64,000 nucleotides of DNA, from positions 1 through 64,000 of the forward strand of contig JABMNL010000037.1 of NCBI GenBank assembly GCA_013204585.1, read 5' to 3'. Positions 1 to 8,395 of this stretch are shown here, in pieces. Position numbers and translations under genes: made by a program. The notes beneath the pieces were generated by a model. The model was given only the letters and a program-made list of their open reading frames with translations, searched no databases and was not told where the DNA came from. Within the stretch, counting starts at the first letter, position 1, and every line of letters begins with the position of its first letter. The DNA comes from SAR202 cluster bacterium (GTDB lineage Bacteria; Chloroflexota; Dehalococcoidia; Lucifugimonadales; UBA3495).

Positions 1-433
1 CAATTACCTTGGAGTAGCCGGTGCAACGACACAGGTTGCCGCCCAAGGCATGTTTGATGTTCTCTTCGGTGGGCTCTTCACCGCTCTCCAGAAATCCCAC
101 GGTGTTCATGATGATTCCGGGGGTGCAATAACCGCACTGGAGTCCGCCGTGTTCAACGAAGGCTTGCTGTACTGGATGCAACTCTTGGCCATTGGCCAAG
201 CCCTCGATGGTCGTGACTTCGCCGTCGTGGGCAGCATGAGCTAGCACCAGGCAAGAGCATACCGCCTTGCCGTTGAGCAAAACGGTGCATGCGCCGCAGT
301 CTCCTTCGTCGCAGCCCTTCTTGGTGCCGGTCATGTGCAGTTCGTCGCGTAATGTATCCAGAAGGGAGTAGTAAGGCTCAACCAGAGCCTGTTTGAGTTC
401 CCCGTTTACTGTCATTTGCAATTGTTTTTTCAT
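1..433 (-). CDS. Molybdenum hydroxylase 2Fe-2S (small) subunit, partial
   Basis: Small iron-sulfur subunit of a CO-dehydrogenase/xanthine-dehydrogenase family enzyme; it passes electrons from the molybdenum site to the FAD subunit. About 144 residues are visible and the 3' end is cut by the window edge. The N-terminal plant-type ferredoxin fold has the cluster run GCDEGDCGACTVLL. The second cluster domain shows CGYCTPGI and CRCTGY, so all eight cluster cysteines appear present. The start ATG at 433 is the first in frame and begins MKKQLQMTVNG. It follows the FAD subunit by 62 bp on the same strand. The molybdopterin subunit is expected further left, outside the window. The substrate cannot be told from this subunit. 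Confidence 0.9.
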   Translation of the reverse strand, partial: MKKQLQMTVNGELKQALVEPYYSLLDTLRDELHMTGTKKGCDEGDCGACTVLLNGKAVCSCLVLAHAAHDGEVTTIEGLANGQELHPVQQAFVEHGGLQCGYCTPGIIMNTVGFLESGEEPTEENIKHALGGNLCRCTGYSKVI

Positions 434-445
434 GATTGAAGTTTT

Positions 446-467
446 CCTAGTTATTACCTAGTTATTA
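446..467. repeat. 11-bp perfect tandem duplication
   Basis: CCTAGTTATTA occurs twice in direct succession (446-456 and 457-467), in the 62-bp gap between the two molybdenum hydroxylase genes, just upstream of the small-subunit start. It is one of a series of two-copy tandem duplications in this window. Confidence 0.9.
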
Positions 468-495
468 CTTGGTGAGGTCGCTATGGACAGGAAAA

Positions 496-1419
496 TCAGA
501 ACGCGGCTTGAATCGTAAGCCTCCGCTGTTCTTCGAACGCCAACGGCCCTTGGGCGGCCGCGGCATAGGCCTGTTCAAGGGTACGGCGGGTAAGCACACC
601 GACCATCTCATTGCGGTAGGCAGCCGTGCCGCGAACGTCATCAATCGGGGTTACGCCATCCTGGGCAGCAGTTGCCGCTGCTTGGATGAGTTGTTCACTA
701 ATGTCTTGACCCCTCAAGACATCCTCGGCGGCGTAGGCCCGCACTGGCGTGGGAGCAACCGCCCCCAGCGCAATTCTTGCCTCGGAACAAGGTCCGGACT
801 TGCCGCTCAGCGAGACCAGTGAAGCGACGCCCACGGTGGCGATGTCCATTGCGCCTCTGGGGCTGTGTTTGATGTAATGCGACCCGGTGTTGGGGGCTGG
901 CGCTGGCACCCTGATTTCGGCCAGGAGTTCTCCAGTTTGCAACACCGTTCGGCCAGGGCCAGTGAAGAACTTATCTAGCGCTACCCAACGTTCGCCGTCC
1001 GGGCCAACGATGCGGCATTCCGAACCGAAGACCAACAATGCGGGGATGGTGTCTCCCGACGGCGACGCGTTGCAAATGTTGCCGCCCACAGTTGCCAGGT
1101 TGCGCACTTGGACTCCAGCGAAGGACGCTGCCGCCGCCGCCAGACCGGGGTAGCGCCGACGCACCGCTGGATGCTGTTCCAGGGTTCGCACGGTCACCAA
1201 AGCGCCAATCTTAAGCCCGTTTTGCGAGCTATAGGTAATGCGGCTCAGGCCAGCGACTCGCTGAATGTTTACTACGTAGTCGGGGTTCCAGACTCCTGCG
1301 CGCCAGCGCACCAAGAAATCGGTGCTGCCAGCCACGATACGGGCATTTTCGCCGTGGCGTACCAACAGGGATATGGCCTGCCGCAACGTCCGGGCTTCCA
1401 AATATTCAAATCTCTTCAT
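496..1419 (-). CDS. Molybdenum hydroxylase FAD-binding (medium) subunit
   Basis: FAD subunit of a CO/xanthine dehydrogenase-type complex, moving electrons from the 2Fe-2S clusters to the acceptor. At 307 residues it is close to the usual 280-300. FAD contacts are visible as AGSTDFLVRW near residue 30 and ATVGGNICNASPSGD near residue 110; the C-terminal third matches the CO dehydrogenase flavoprotein C-terminal domain. It starts at ATG 1419 (MKRFEYLEA) and precedes the small subunit on the minus strand. A separate complete three-subunit set lies at 54.6-58.4 kb and is clearly diverged from this one, so the two probably have different substrates. The substrate here is unknown. Confidence 0.9.
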   Translation of the reverse strand: MKRFEYLEARTLRQAISLLVRHGENARIVAGSTDFLVRWRAGVWNPDYVVNIQRVAGLSRITYSSQNGLKIGALVTVRTLEQHPAVRRRYPGLAAAAASFAGVQVRNLATVGGNICNASPSGDTIPALLVFGSECRIVGPDGERWVALDKFFTGPGRTVLQTGELLAEIRVPAPAPNTGSHYIKHSPRGAMDIATVGVASLVSLSGKSGPCSEARIALGAVAPTPVRAYAAEDVLRGQDISEQLIQAAATAAQDGVTPIDDVRGTAAYRNEMVGVLTRRTLEQAYAAAAQGPLAFEEQRRLTIQAAF

Positions 1420-1826
1420 GTTTAAATCCCTTTGCGAGGATCCCCTAAGGTCCGCCCGGAACTGATTGGGCGGTTATGTCATTTGAAGGGAGTGTAGTCA
1501 CGAGACTACAGGCTGTCAACGAAGCCAGGATGTGGCTCAGGTCTTTCAGTTATGCGCGTGTATGCGCGTGCACTTCCTTCATCAACCGCCTCGCCTCCCT
1601 CAGTTCAGAGAAATAGCTAGAGATTAGAATTTTGCCTAACAGTCGAAAGACCCTGGCTCCGGTCCAGGCAACTCGGTATATGGGCATACCTGCTACAACC
1701 AAGTATTCACCCTTGAATCTCCTAACCAAGTTCTGACATCTCAAGCAACGGTAGATTAATGCTGTTTTACCACATTCTTCAGAGACCGTTCAGGCCAAAG
1801 CCAATATTGAGCGCTGGAGGCAACGT
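1420..1826. other. Gene-free divergent intergenic region
   Basis: Lies between the minus-strand molybdenum hydroxylase genes and the plus-strand ArsC-PiT gene. It holds a perfect 7-bp inverted repeat TGTAGTC/GACTACA with a 4-base loop (1493-1510), which could be an operator for either side. It also holds a 10-bp tandem duplication TATGCGCGTG (1551-1560 and 1561-1570). No convincing coding sequence or RNA gene was seen. The GGAGG at 1816-1820 belongs to the downstream gene. Confidence 0.5.
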
Positions 1827-3326
1827 TTGAAACCCCTACAAGTATTGTTCCTGTGTGAACGCAACGCGGGGCGGAGTCAAATGGCAGAAGCATTTTGCAA
1901 CGCCCTCGGAGGCGGACGAGTAGTTGCCATGTCTGCGGGTCCACACCCCCTGACCCGTCTGCACCTCCCTGTTGTCCAGGTCATGAGGGAGCTTGGCTAC
2001 GACCTAAGTAAGATGCGGCCAAAAGCACTGACCCAAGAGGGAGCCACGGGGGCGGACCTAGTGGTAACAATGGGCGGTGGGCAGGACATAGCGGGGCTAG
2101 TTCCGACAACTGATATTCGTAACTGGGACATACAAGACCCAGAAGGTAAATCAGTCCACGAGGTCCGCTCAATCCGCAGCATGGTACTCCAATGTGTAAC
2201 GGAGTTGCTCGCCAGCGTGGCGACTGGCCGTGACTGGTTAGCGCTCCCCAAGCCGCGTGACCTGGCCCAGGGCGCATCGCTATTTGCCATCGCTGCCGCT
2301 GGGTTTGTTGCGGCCCGCTCCCTTGGCGGCGTCGACGGTCTCGTCGTGGCGGGGTTGATTGGAGTGGTGGCGTTGGCCTTCGCCAACGGAGCTAACGACC
2401 TGCCAAAGAGCACCGCGACACTGGTAGGTGGCGGAGCCCTCAGCTACCGCACCGCCCTGTTCATCGGTACAGTGGCTACCCTGCTTGGTGGCGGGGGCGC
2501 GCTCCTCCTGTCAGGAGGGCTGCTGGGCCTGTTTTCAGCAGGCGGCATTACAGCAGTCGACGCGTCAATACACCCCCAGTTTGCGCTGGCCCTCGTTGGC
2601 GGCGCAACCGGCTGGGTGCTCTTGGCCACTAGACTATCCTTACCTGTATCAACCACTCACGCGCTTGTTGGCGCATCCTTGGGGGCAGCCCTAGTGGCCG
2701 TGGGAACGGGAGGTGTTAGATGGCAGACCCTTGCGCTAGCTGTGGCGGTACCCTTACTCGCAGGACCCTTCCTTGGCCTGCTTGTTGGATTCGCTACCAA
2801 TCGGGTTGTTCAATTACCTTGGTTCAAGCAGAAAGAATTTGGACTGCGTGTCCTCCATTGGATCTCTGCTGTGAGCGCCACGGCTGCCAGGGCATTGAAC
2901 GACACCCCTAAGATTGCTGGAGTTGGGCTGCTAGTATTGGGCATCGGCAACCCCATCGCCGTATTCGACAATAGCGTATTGTTGATAGTTGGGACGGTAG
3001 TCGCCATGGCTGCAGGCGGCCTTTGGGCGAGCAAGGGGGTCAGTCGGACCTTGGCCTTTCGGCTGGTAGAGTTAGACTCACATAACAGTCTCGCGGCCAA
3101 TATTAGCAACTCCACAATAGTGGGTTCAGCAAGTTTCTTTGGACTGCCACTTTCCACAACTCACGTTAGCGGGGCAGCCTTGATAGGGGCAGAGTTGCAG
3201 GGACGAAAGTCCCGTATTCGCTGGGGAGTAGCTGGTGATATTCTAGCCGCATGGATTGTGACGGTACCGGGGTCAGCGGCCCTGACCATCATCTTGTGGT
3301 CGTTGTTCACGGTTTTGGACCGTTGA
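1827..3326 (+). CDS. Arsenate reductase-PiT transporter fusion
   Basis: One 499-residue chain with two unrelated parts. Residues 1 to about 135 are a low-molecular-weight phosphatase/thioredoxin-type arsenate reductase. It has the CX5R loop CERNAGRS (Cys10, Arg16) followed by QMAEAF, and the general-acid region WDIQDPEG. Residues from about 145 to 499 form a multi-spanning PiT-family inorganic phosphate permease, with the duplicated PiT signatures GANDLPKSTATLVGG and ALNDTPKIAGVG and the paired LPVSTTHALVG / LPLSTTHVSG segments. The reading frame is unbroken across the junction. Start TTG 1827 is chosen because GGAGG ends six bases before it and MKPLQVLFLC is the normal family N-terminus. The role is inferred: coupling phosphate/arsenate entry to arsenate reduction, or phosphatase control of a transporter. 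Confidence 0.85.
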   Translation: MKPLQVLFLCERNAGRSQMAEAFCNALGGGRVVAMSAGPHPLTRLHLPVVQVMRELGYDLSKMRPKALTQEGATGADLVVTMGGGQDIAGLVPTTDIRNWDIQDPEGKSVHEVRSIRSMVLQCVTELLASVATGRDWLALPKPRDLAQGASLFAIAAAGFVAARSLGGVDGLVVAGLIGVVALAFANGANDLPKSTATLVGGGALSYRTALFIGTVATLLGGGGALLLSGGLLGLFSAGGITAVDASIHPQFALALVGGATGWVLLATRLSLPVSTTHALVGASLGAALVAVGTGGVRWQTLALAVAVPLLAGPFLGLLVGFATNRVVQLPWFKQKEFGLRVLHWISAVSATAARALNDTPKIAGVGLLVLGIGNPIAVFDNSVLLIVGTVVAMAAGGLWASKGVSRTLAFRLVELDSHNSLAANISNSTIVGSASFFGLPLSTTHVSGAALIGAELQGRKSRIRWGVAGDILAAWIVTVPGSAALTIILWSLFTVLDR

Positions 3327-3430
3327 CCACTGGAACGGGTACCGGCTGTCCTGAAAGCGGTTAACGGCAAAGTATTCGAGAAAGCCTAAGTCCCAATCTA
3401 TGGGCTCGGCATTGCGCTTTAAGGACAAAC

Positions 3431-5497
3431 ATGGACGACTATTCAGTTGCGGTTGACGTTGGGGGTACTTTTACCGACATCGTTCTCTGCAACTTGGCCA
3501 CCAACGAGCAGCGAGTCCACAAGACCCCATCCACGCCCGATGACCCCAGCACTGGGTTTCTGACCGGACTCCGGGAGATACTGGCGGCTAATTCAGTCGC
3601 ACCGACCCAGGTTAAGCACGTTTTCCACGGGACGACCATCGCCACTAACGCCATCTTGGAGAACAATGGCTCGCCCGTGGGGTTGGTGGTGCCCGAGGGC
3701 TTCAAGTTTGTGCTGGAGATTGGTCGTCACGGCACGCCGCGATTGGTTAACCCCAATTCATGGGTCAAACCCGAGCGACCGGTGCGTCCGCGCGACATCG
3801 CCGAAGTGGCGGAAAGGGTCGGGTTCAACGGCGAGGTGCTCACACCGCTAGACGAAGATGCGGTACGAGCCGCCGCCCGCAAGTTTTTGGCCGCCGAGAT
3901 TACGTCCATCGCCGTTTCTTTCCTGCACTCCTATGCCAATTCCAAGCATGAGAACCGGGCCAGGGAGCTAATCCTTGAGGAATACCCCAGCGCCCACGTT
4001 TCCATTTCGTCCGAGGTGCTGGCCGTATTCCGTGAGTACGAACGCACCATCACTACCGTTTTGAACGCCTACGTCATGCCCAGGGTGAGCAATTACATCG
4101 CCAACTTGGAACGCTCGCTGCGGGCTGGCGACATCGACTCGTCATTCTCAATCATGAAGTCCAACGGCGGCATGATTGGAGCGGACATCGCCGTGCGACA
4201 GCCGGTGCACACCGCCCTTTCCGGCCCCGCCGCCGGGGTCATGGCCACACTTCAAATCGCACGAAATACCGGTGTAACCAACTCCATATCCTTCGACATG
4301 GGCGGCACCAGCACCGACGTTGCCCTAATTCGAGATGGGAGCCCCACAACCAGCCTGGCCGGACGGCTGGGTAACTGGCCCATCCAACTTCCCATGCTGG
4401 ACATCGCAACCATTGGCTGCGGCGGCGGCAGCATCGCCAATGTATCGCCCTACGGTAGCCTAACTGTTGGTCCTGCCAGCGCCGGTTCCGTCCCTGGCCC
4501 GGTGTGTTACGACAAGGGCGGCACCGCGCCAACGGTGACCGACGCCAACCTGGTACTGGGCAGAATCAATACTCACATCGCCGGGGGTTCGCTACCTTTG
4601 GACGCCGCTGCGGCCAAACAGGCCATCCAAGAAAAGATCGCCGCGCCACTGAACATGGAACTTCACGATGCGGCCAGCGGAATCCTCAGCATCGCCAACA
4701 ACACCATGGTTGGGGCGATTCGCAACGTCAGCGTGGAGCGGGGACACGACCCTCGAGAATTTTCCTTGGTGGCCTATGGCGGGGCGGGGCCGATGCACGC
4801 CATCGACGTCGCCAACCTGTTGGGCATAGACCAAGTGGTGGCTCCCCTTAACCCCGGCATAGCCTCCGCCTATGGCCTGTTGGTGGCCGAGTTGAAGAAC
4901 GACTACGCCCGGACTTCGTTGCAGACGCCACCCAATTACGACCTGGACGGCATGGAGCGGGTTTTCTCCGAGCTAGAAGGCGAAGGCCGGTCGTGGCTTG
5001 GCGAAGAGGGGGTCCCCGAGAACCTGCGCGTCTTCTCCCGCGCAGCCGACCTGCGGTACACCCACCAAGGGTCGGAGGTAACGGTGTCATTTGGCACCGA
5101 CCGGGTAACCGCCGAAGCATTGGACGCCCTGATTCAAGAGTTCCACGGCCGACACTTGCAACTCTACGGCTTTGCGCTGGACCAACCGGTGGAGATTGTC
5201 ACCCTACGCGTTGCCGCATCCGGCGATGTTGGCTCGGTGGCAATGCCCCGGCGTCCCGCTGGCCTCAGCGCCCCCGAACAAGCCATTGCCAGCCAACGTC
5301 CGGTCTATTTCCCGGAATCGTTTAATGGCGCGGGCGGTTTCGTTCCGTGCAATATCTACGACCGGGACAAGCTGGCGCCTGGCTCCAGTATCACCGGCCC
5401 AGCCATCCTAGAGGGCATGGACTCCACCGTAATCATCAATCCCGGTTGGGCCGGGCTGATAGACGATTACGGCAACTGCATCATGCGTCCAAGCTAA
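3431..5497 (+). CDS. hyuA: Hydantoinase/oxoprolinase subunit A
   Basis: ATP-dependent hydantoinase A subunit; with HyuB it hydrolyses cyclic amides such as N-methylhydantoin or 5-oxoproline, or acts as an acetone-carboxylase-like enzyme. At 688 residues it has normal family length. The actin-fold phosphate motif DVGGTFTDIVL is at residues 8-18, HGTTIATNAILE lies near residue 65, and GGTSTDVALI marks the second ATP-binding half. An AAGGA at 3421-3425 precedes ATG 3431. hyuB follows almost at once, so the two are an operon. The exact substrate cannot be read from sequence. Confidence 0.93.
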   Translation: MDDYSVAVDVGGTFTDIVLCNLATNEQRVHKTPSTPDDPSTGFLTGLREILAANSVAPTQVKHVFHGTTIATNAILENNGSPVGLVVPEGFKFVLEIGRHGTPRLVNPNSWVKPERPVRPRDIAEVAERVGFNGEVLTPLDEDAVRAAARKFLAAEITSIAVSFLHSYANSKHENRARELILEEYPSAHVSISSEVLAVFREYERTITTVLNAYVMPRVSNYIANLERSLRAGDIDSSFSIMKSNGGMIGADIAVRQPVHTALSGPAAGVMATLQIARNTGVTNSISFDMGGTSTDVALIRDGSPTTSLAGRLGNWPIQLPMLDIATIGCGGGSIANVSPYGSLTVGPASAGSVPGPVCYDKGGTAPTVTDANLVLGRINTHIAGGSLPLDAAAAKQAIQEKIAAPLNMELHDAASGILSIANNTMVGAIRNVSVERGHDPREFSLVAYGGAGPMHAIDVANLLGIDQVVAPLNPGIASAYGLLVAELKNDYARTSLQTPPNYDLDGMERVFSELEGEGRSWLGEEGVPENLRVFSRAADLRYTHQGSEVTVSFGTDRVTAEALDALIQEFHGRHLQLYGFALDQPVEIVTLRVAASGDVGSVAMPRRPAGLSAPEQAIASQRPVYFPESFNGAGGFVPCNIYDRDKLAPGSSITGPAILEGMDSTVIINPGWAGLIDDYGNCIMRPS

Positions 5498-5520
5498 ATT
5501 GACCAATAGATTAAACCAAC

Positions 5521-5536
5521 GGGGTCTCGGGGTCTC
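5521..5536. repeat. 8-bp perfect tandem duplication before hyuB
   Basis: GGGGTCTC at 5521-5528 is repeated at 5529-5536, one base before the preferred hyuB ATG. It occupies the Shine-Dalgarno region and may supply a G-rich binding site. Confidence 0.8.
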
Positions 5537-5537
5537 A

Positions 5538-7367
5538 ATGAAAGGAAGTAACCAAAACCAAATCGTGGACCCGGTGACCAGACAACTGATTCGCGGCTCC
5601 CTGCGCGCAGCCAGGCTGGAGTGCGAACTGCTGATTGAGCGCACGGCCATGTCGGCGTTCATCCGCGAAAAGAAGGACTATCAAGTCAGTTTCCTCGACC
5701 GCGCCGGCCACGAGATTTACGGCGACAGCATGGGCAGCGACATTGTCCGGTGCGTCTGGGAGTACTATCCAGCAGAGACGATGACCCACGGCGACTTGTA
5801 CTGGTACAACGACCCGTACATCTCCAAGGGCAGTGTTAGCCACACGCCAGACATGGTCTTTCTAGCCCCAGTGTTCTTTGAGGGCGAGCCAGTGGCCTAT
5901 TGCCATTCCTTCGCTCATTTCTGGGATTTGGGCGGCTCACGACCCGGCAGCATTGGCCCGGCCAACACCGAGATTTTCCACGACGGCACGTTGGTGCCGC
6001 CAATCAAGATTGTCGACCAGGGCAAGCTGAACGACGAAGCCTACCGCATCATCCTCCGCAACTCCCGCTATCCCGACCTGCTGGAAGGCGACACCAGGGC
6101 ATTAATGGCCGCCGCCAACCGGGCCCAAGAACGGCTGCTGGAAATGTTCACCCGCTTCGGCAAGCAGACCACGCTGACAGCGCTAGAGGCCGACCAAGCC
6201 GACACGGCGGCGATGGTACGGGAGAAAGCACTGGAACTAATTCCCGAAGGTAGCTCCAGCGTTCGAGAGTTCATGGACCACGATGGCGTCAACGACGGCT
6301 GGCACTCCTACCACCTAACGCTCAGCCGCGCAAATGACCGCATCACCTTGGACTCGACCCAGAGCGACGACCAGGCTGGCGGCTCAATAAATTTCATGGC
6401 CAGCGACGGGTCTCTAGGGGCCTACTTCGGCCAGTATTTCCACCAATACGACACTTCGATGCTGTCCAACCACGGGCTGCTGGCGTCCATTGACGAGGTG
6501 AAGCTCCGGCAAGGCAGCATCCTCCAACCGAACTGGCCCGCCGCCCTGGGATGTCGGGCCCACACCTTCACCAAGCTGAAAAGTTCGGTGCGGGCTTTGC
6601 TGGCCGAGGCCACCGGCGGCAAGGTCATGGCTGGCTCGGCAGTCTACGTGATCGCCTACTGGCGTATGAAAGAGTCCGACACCGGCAACTGGCTGCTCTG
6701 CACCGACGGGATTGCCGTTGGCCACGGGGCGCGTCCCTTCTCCGACGGTCTGGACGCCATCTACAATCGTCACAACGAGAACTACCCCGGCGAGTTCATG
6801 GAGATGGAGTACCCACTGCGGATGGAACGCTACGCCATCGCCCCCGACTCCGGCGGACCCGGCAAGTTCAGGGGCGGCTGCGGCATCATCCGCGACGTGC
6901 GCATCCTGGCCGACGAGGGAACATTCGGACTACGCGTCGAGAACAACATCTTTCCCACCTGGGGCGTGTCCGGCGGCATGGGCGGCGGCACATCCAGGGT
7001 AGTCATGAACCCCGGCACTCCCAACGAGAAGGAAATACGTGCGTTCTCCGACGACAATATTTGGAAAAAGGGCGACCTGGTGCGCGTCTACACCGCTGGC
7101 GGCGGCGGGTGGGGCGACCCGCTGGAACGGGGGGCTGACCTGGTCTTGGACGATGTCTTAGACGGCTTTGTAAGCGTCGAAGCAGCCCAACATTCCTACG
7201 GAGTGGTCATTGACGCCGTGAGCATGATTGTTGACCAGTACGCTACGGAAACAACGCGTAAAAATATGCAAAGTTCCCGAGGCCCAACCAAGCTGTTCCA
7301 TCGCTTCGACTACTTCGACACCGCCGAAGAAGAACTGGCGTGGGTGGAGAAGAACATCCCTCGCTAG
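5538..7367 (+). CDS. hyuB: Hydantoinase/oxoprolinase subunit B
   Basis: Partner of HyuA, carrying the hydrolase side of the complex. From ATG 5538 it is 609 residues; an upstream in-frame TTG at 5499 would add 13 residues but has no ribosome-binding site. The family start DPVTRQLIRGSL follows within ten residues, and the glycine-rich GGGGWGDPLERG near the C-terminus is typical. The leader just before ATG 5538 is an 8-bp tandem duplication, GGGGTCTC twice (5521-5536). The last 34 codons and the bases just after the stop (7269-7372) recur at 8292-8395 beyond the HicBA module. Confidence 0.92.
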   Translation: MKGSNQNQIVDPVTRQLIRGSLRAARLECELLIERTAMSAFIREKKDYQVSFLDRAGHEIYGDSMGSDIVRCVWEYYPAETMTHGDLYWYNDPYISKGSVSHTPDMVFLAPVFFEGEPVAYCHSFAHFWDLGGSRPGSIGPANTEIFHDGTLVPPIKIVDQGKLNDEAYRIILRNSRYPDLLEGDTRALMAAANRAQERLLEMFTRFGKQTTLTALEADQADTAAMVREKALELIPEGSSSVREFMDHDGVNDGWHSYHLTLSRANDRITLDSTQSDDQAGGSINFMASDGSLGAYFGQYFHQYDTSMLSNHGLLASIDEVKLRQGSILQPNWPAALGCRAHTFTKLKSSVRALLAEATGGKVMAGSAVYVIAYWRMKESDTGNWLLCTDGIAVGHGARPFSDGLDAIYNRHNENYPGEFMEMEYPLRMERYAIAPDSGGPGKFRGGCGIIRDVRILADEGTFGLRVENNIFPTWGVSGGMGGGTSRVVMNPGTPNEKEIRAFSDDNIWKKGDLVRVYTAGGGGWGDPLERGADLVLDDVLDGFVSVEAAQHSYGVVIDAVSMIVDQYATETTRKNMQSSRGPTKLFHRFDYFDTAEEELAWVEKNIPR

Positions 7368-7372
7368 CGGCT
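7269..7372 (+). repeat. 104-bp direct repeat, copy 1 (3' end of hyuB)
   Basis: Last 34 hyuB codons plus the bases just after its TAG. It aligns without gaps to 8292-8395 with 5 mismatches in 104 bp. Four mismatches are synonymous (TCC/TCT, CAT/CAC, ATC/ATA, CCT/CCG) and one is Arg/Gln. Homology stops abruptly at both ends. Together the copies enclose 919 bp holding the HicBA module. Confidence 0.95.
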
Positions 7373-7414
7373 CGCACCAACTCCTAAAAAATGGCGCAGG
7401 CACTTTACTCGTGC

Positions 7415-7639
7415 CTACTGCCGATAAAGCTCCCAAAACTCGTCTCGTGTTAACCCCGCGTCTCTGATTAGGGCCCGGAGCAGGCCTCTTCCAATCTCGC
7501 TATGCCTAGGCACTGAAACGCGTCGCCCATCTGAATTTAGCAGAATCATGTGGCTCCCTTGCGTATAGTCCCAGATGAACCCGACATGGCCTAAAATTCG
7601 CACAAGCTCATCCCCGGATATTACGGGCAGTCGAGCCAC
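7415..7639 (-). CDS. hicA: HicA-type mRNA interferase toxin
   Basis: Small RNA-cleaving toxin of the HicA/YcfA family with a double-stranded-RNA-binding-like fold. From GTG 7639 it is 74 residues, normal for HicA. It begins VARLPVISGDELVRILGHVG; the catalytic histidine lies in GSHMIL and is followed by RRVSVPRHSEIGRGLL, the usual VPxH strand and helix. GTG 7639 is preferred because it overlaps the antitoxin stop as TAGTG, giving translational coupling, with GGAGG about 13 bases upstream. An in-frame ATG at 7666 would add nine residues unlike the family. The antitoxin gene comes first in the operon. Confidence 0.85.
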   Translation of the reverse strand: MARLPVISGDELVRILGHVGFIWDYTQGSHMILLNSDGRRVSVPRHSEIGRGLLRALIRDAGLTRDEFWELYRQ

Positions 7640-8181
7640 TAAAGAACAACCTCCACCACTTCCCAATTAGCCTCAGGGATAGTTTCCCCATGCTTTTGCA
7701 TGCTGGCTAAATACCCTCGGATTGCTTGAGCAATGTTATTAAGAGCTTCGTCCCGCGTTCGTCCCTGACTGTGGCAACCGGGCAAAGCAGGACAACTCGA
7801 CACAAAGAACCCGTCCTCGTCATTCTCCAACGTAACAGCGAATTGCTTTACCTTTATGTCTTCCCGTCCGTTAATTAGGCCTCGGGACGATTGGGGCTTA
7901 GGGCTAAAATGTGGTCGCGGCGGCGGCGGACCGAATTCTTCCACTGTAAATCCTAGCTTTGGGAGAATGCGCTCGGCATACTGCGCCGTAAACTTGGAAT
8001 TCCTCAAACCAGTAGCGCCAGCAAGCAGTTGCTTGATTGGATAACGACGGTTCCTTAAGCTCACGAAAAACTTATGTCTGGCGTCAACCGGTTCTGGAGC
8101 CGCTTCTTCTGCAACCTTGATTACATCTTCCGGGTCTATATCGTAGTCTTGTCCCAATATCGTGAAGCGCATAAAATCCAT
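7639..8181 (-). CDS. hicB: HicB-like antitoxin with extra N-terminal domain
   Basis: Antitoxin for the adjacent HicA. Of 180 residues, only the last 70 or so are the HicB fold (VKQFAVTLENDEDGFFVSSC, then PALPGCHSQGRTRDEALNNI). The chain ends straight after that fold, with no C-terminal ribbon-helix-helix or HTH of the usual long HicB. Residues 1-85 instead form an added domain with ARHKFFVSLRNRRYPIKQLL and an AERILPKLGF helix. It resembles small DNA-binding head domains of some restriction proteins, though that match is tentative. It may supply operator binding. ATG 8181 is the first start; ATG 8172 is possible. The pair lies between two copies of the hyuB 3' end. Confidence 0.8.
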   Translation of the reverse strand: MDFMRFTILGQDYDIDPEDVIKVAEEAAPEPVDARHKFFVSLRNRRYPIKQLLAGATGLRNSKFTAQYAERILPKLGFTVEEFGPPPPRPHFSPKPQSSRGLINGREDIKVKQFAVTLENDEDGFFVSSCPALPGCHSQGRTRDEALNNIAQAIRGYLASMQKHGETIPEANWEVVEVVL

Positions 8182-8205
8182 CCCTGTATATTCTTCTAAT
8201 AATTC

Positions 8206-8221
8206 TACTATACATACAGTA
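8206..8221. promoter_or_regulatory. Candidate HicB operator
   Basis: Near-palindrome TACTATACATACAGTA (12 of 16 positions symmetric) 25 bp upstream of the hicB start, in an AT-rich promoter region with overlapping TATTAT and TATAGT -10-like boxes on the minus strand. Its position fits autorepression by the antitoxin. Confidence 0.45.
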
Positions 8222-8291
8222 TAATACTAGAATCGGCCAGAAGAAAACGACCGCGACTCGCTCCGCGCCGCCAGATGGATTCCCAGGAGTA

Positions 8292-8395
8292 CAAAGTTCT
8301 CAAGGCCCAACCAAGCTGTTCCACCGCTTCGACTACTTCGACACCGCCGAAGAAGAACTGGCGTGGGTGGAGAAGAACATACCGCGCTAGCGGCT
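8292..8395 (+). repeat. 104-bp direct repeat, copy 2 (orphan hyuB 3' end)
   Basis: Second copy of the hyuB 3' end, still reading QSSQGPTKLFHRFDYF through KNIPR and stop, but with no hyuB sequence upstream of 8292. It is 95% identical to 7269-7372. Its TAG (8388-8390) shares the bases CTAG with the stop codon of the convergent lipoprotein gene (8387-8389). Confidence 0.95.

Noticed and set aside
1550-1744. 64-residue minus-strand frame in the intergenic region
   Set aside because: No ribosome site, no recognisable domain, and its end is formed by the 10-bp tandem duplication.
8292-8390. Orphan hyuB tail as a separate gene or pseudogene
   Set aside because: Only 33 codons remain and homology stops sharply at 8292 with no upstream hyuB sequence, so it is recorded as a repeat copy.
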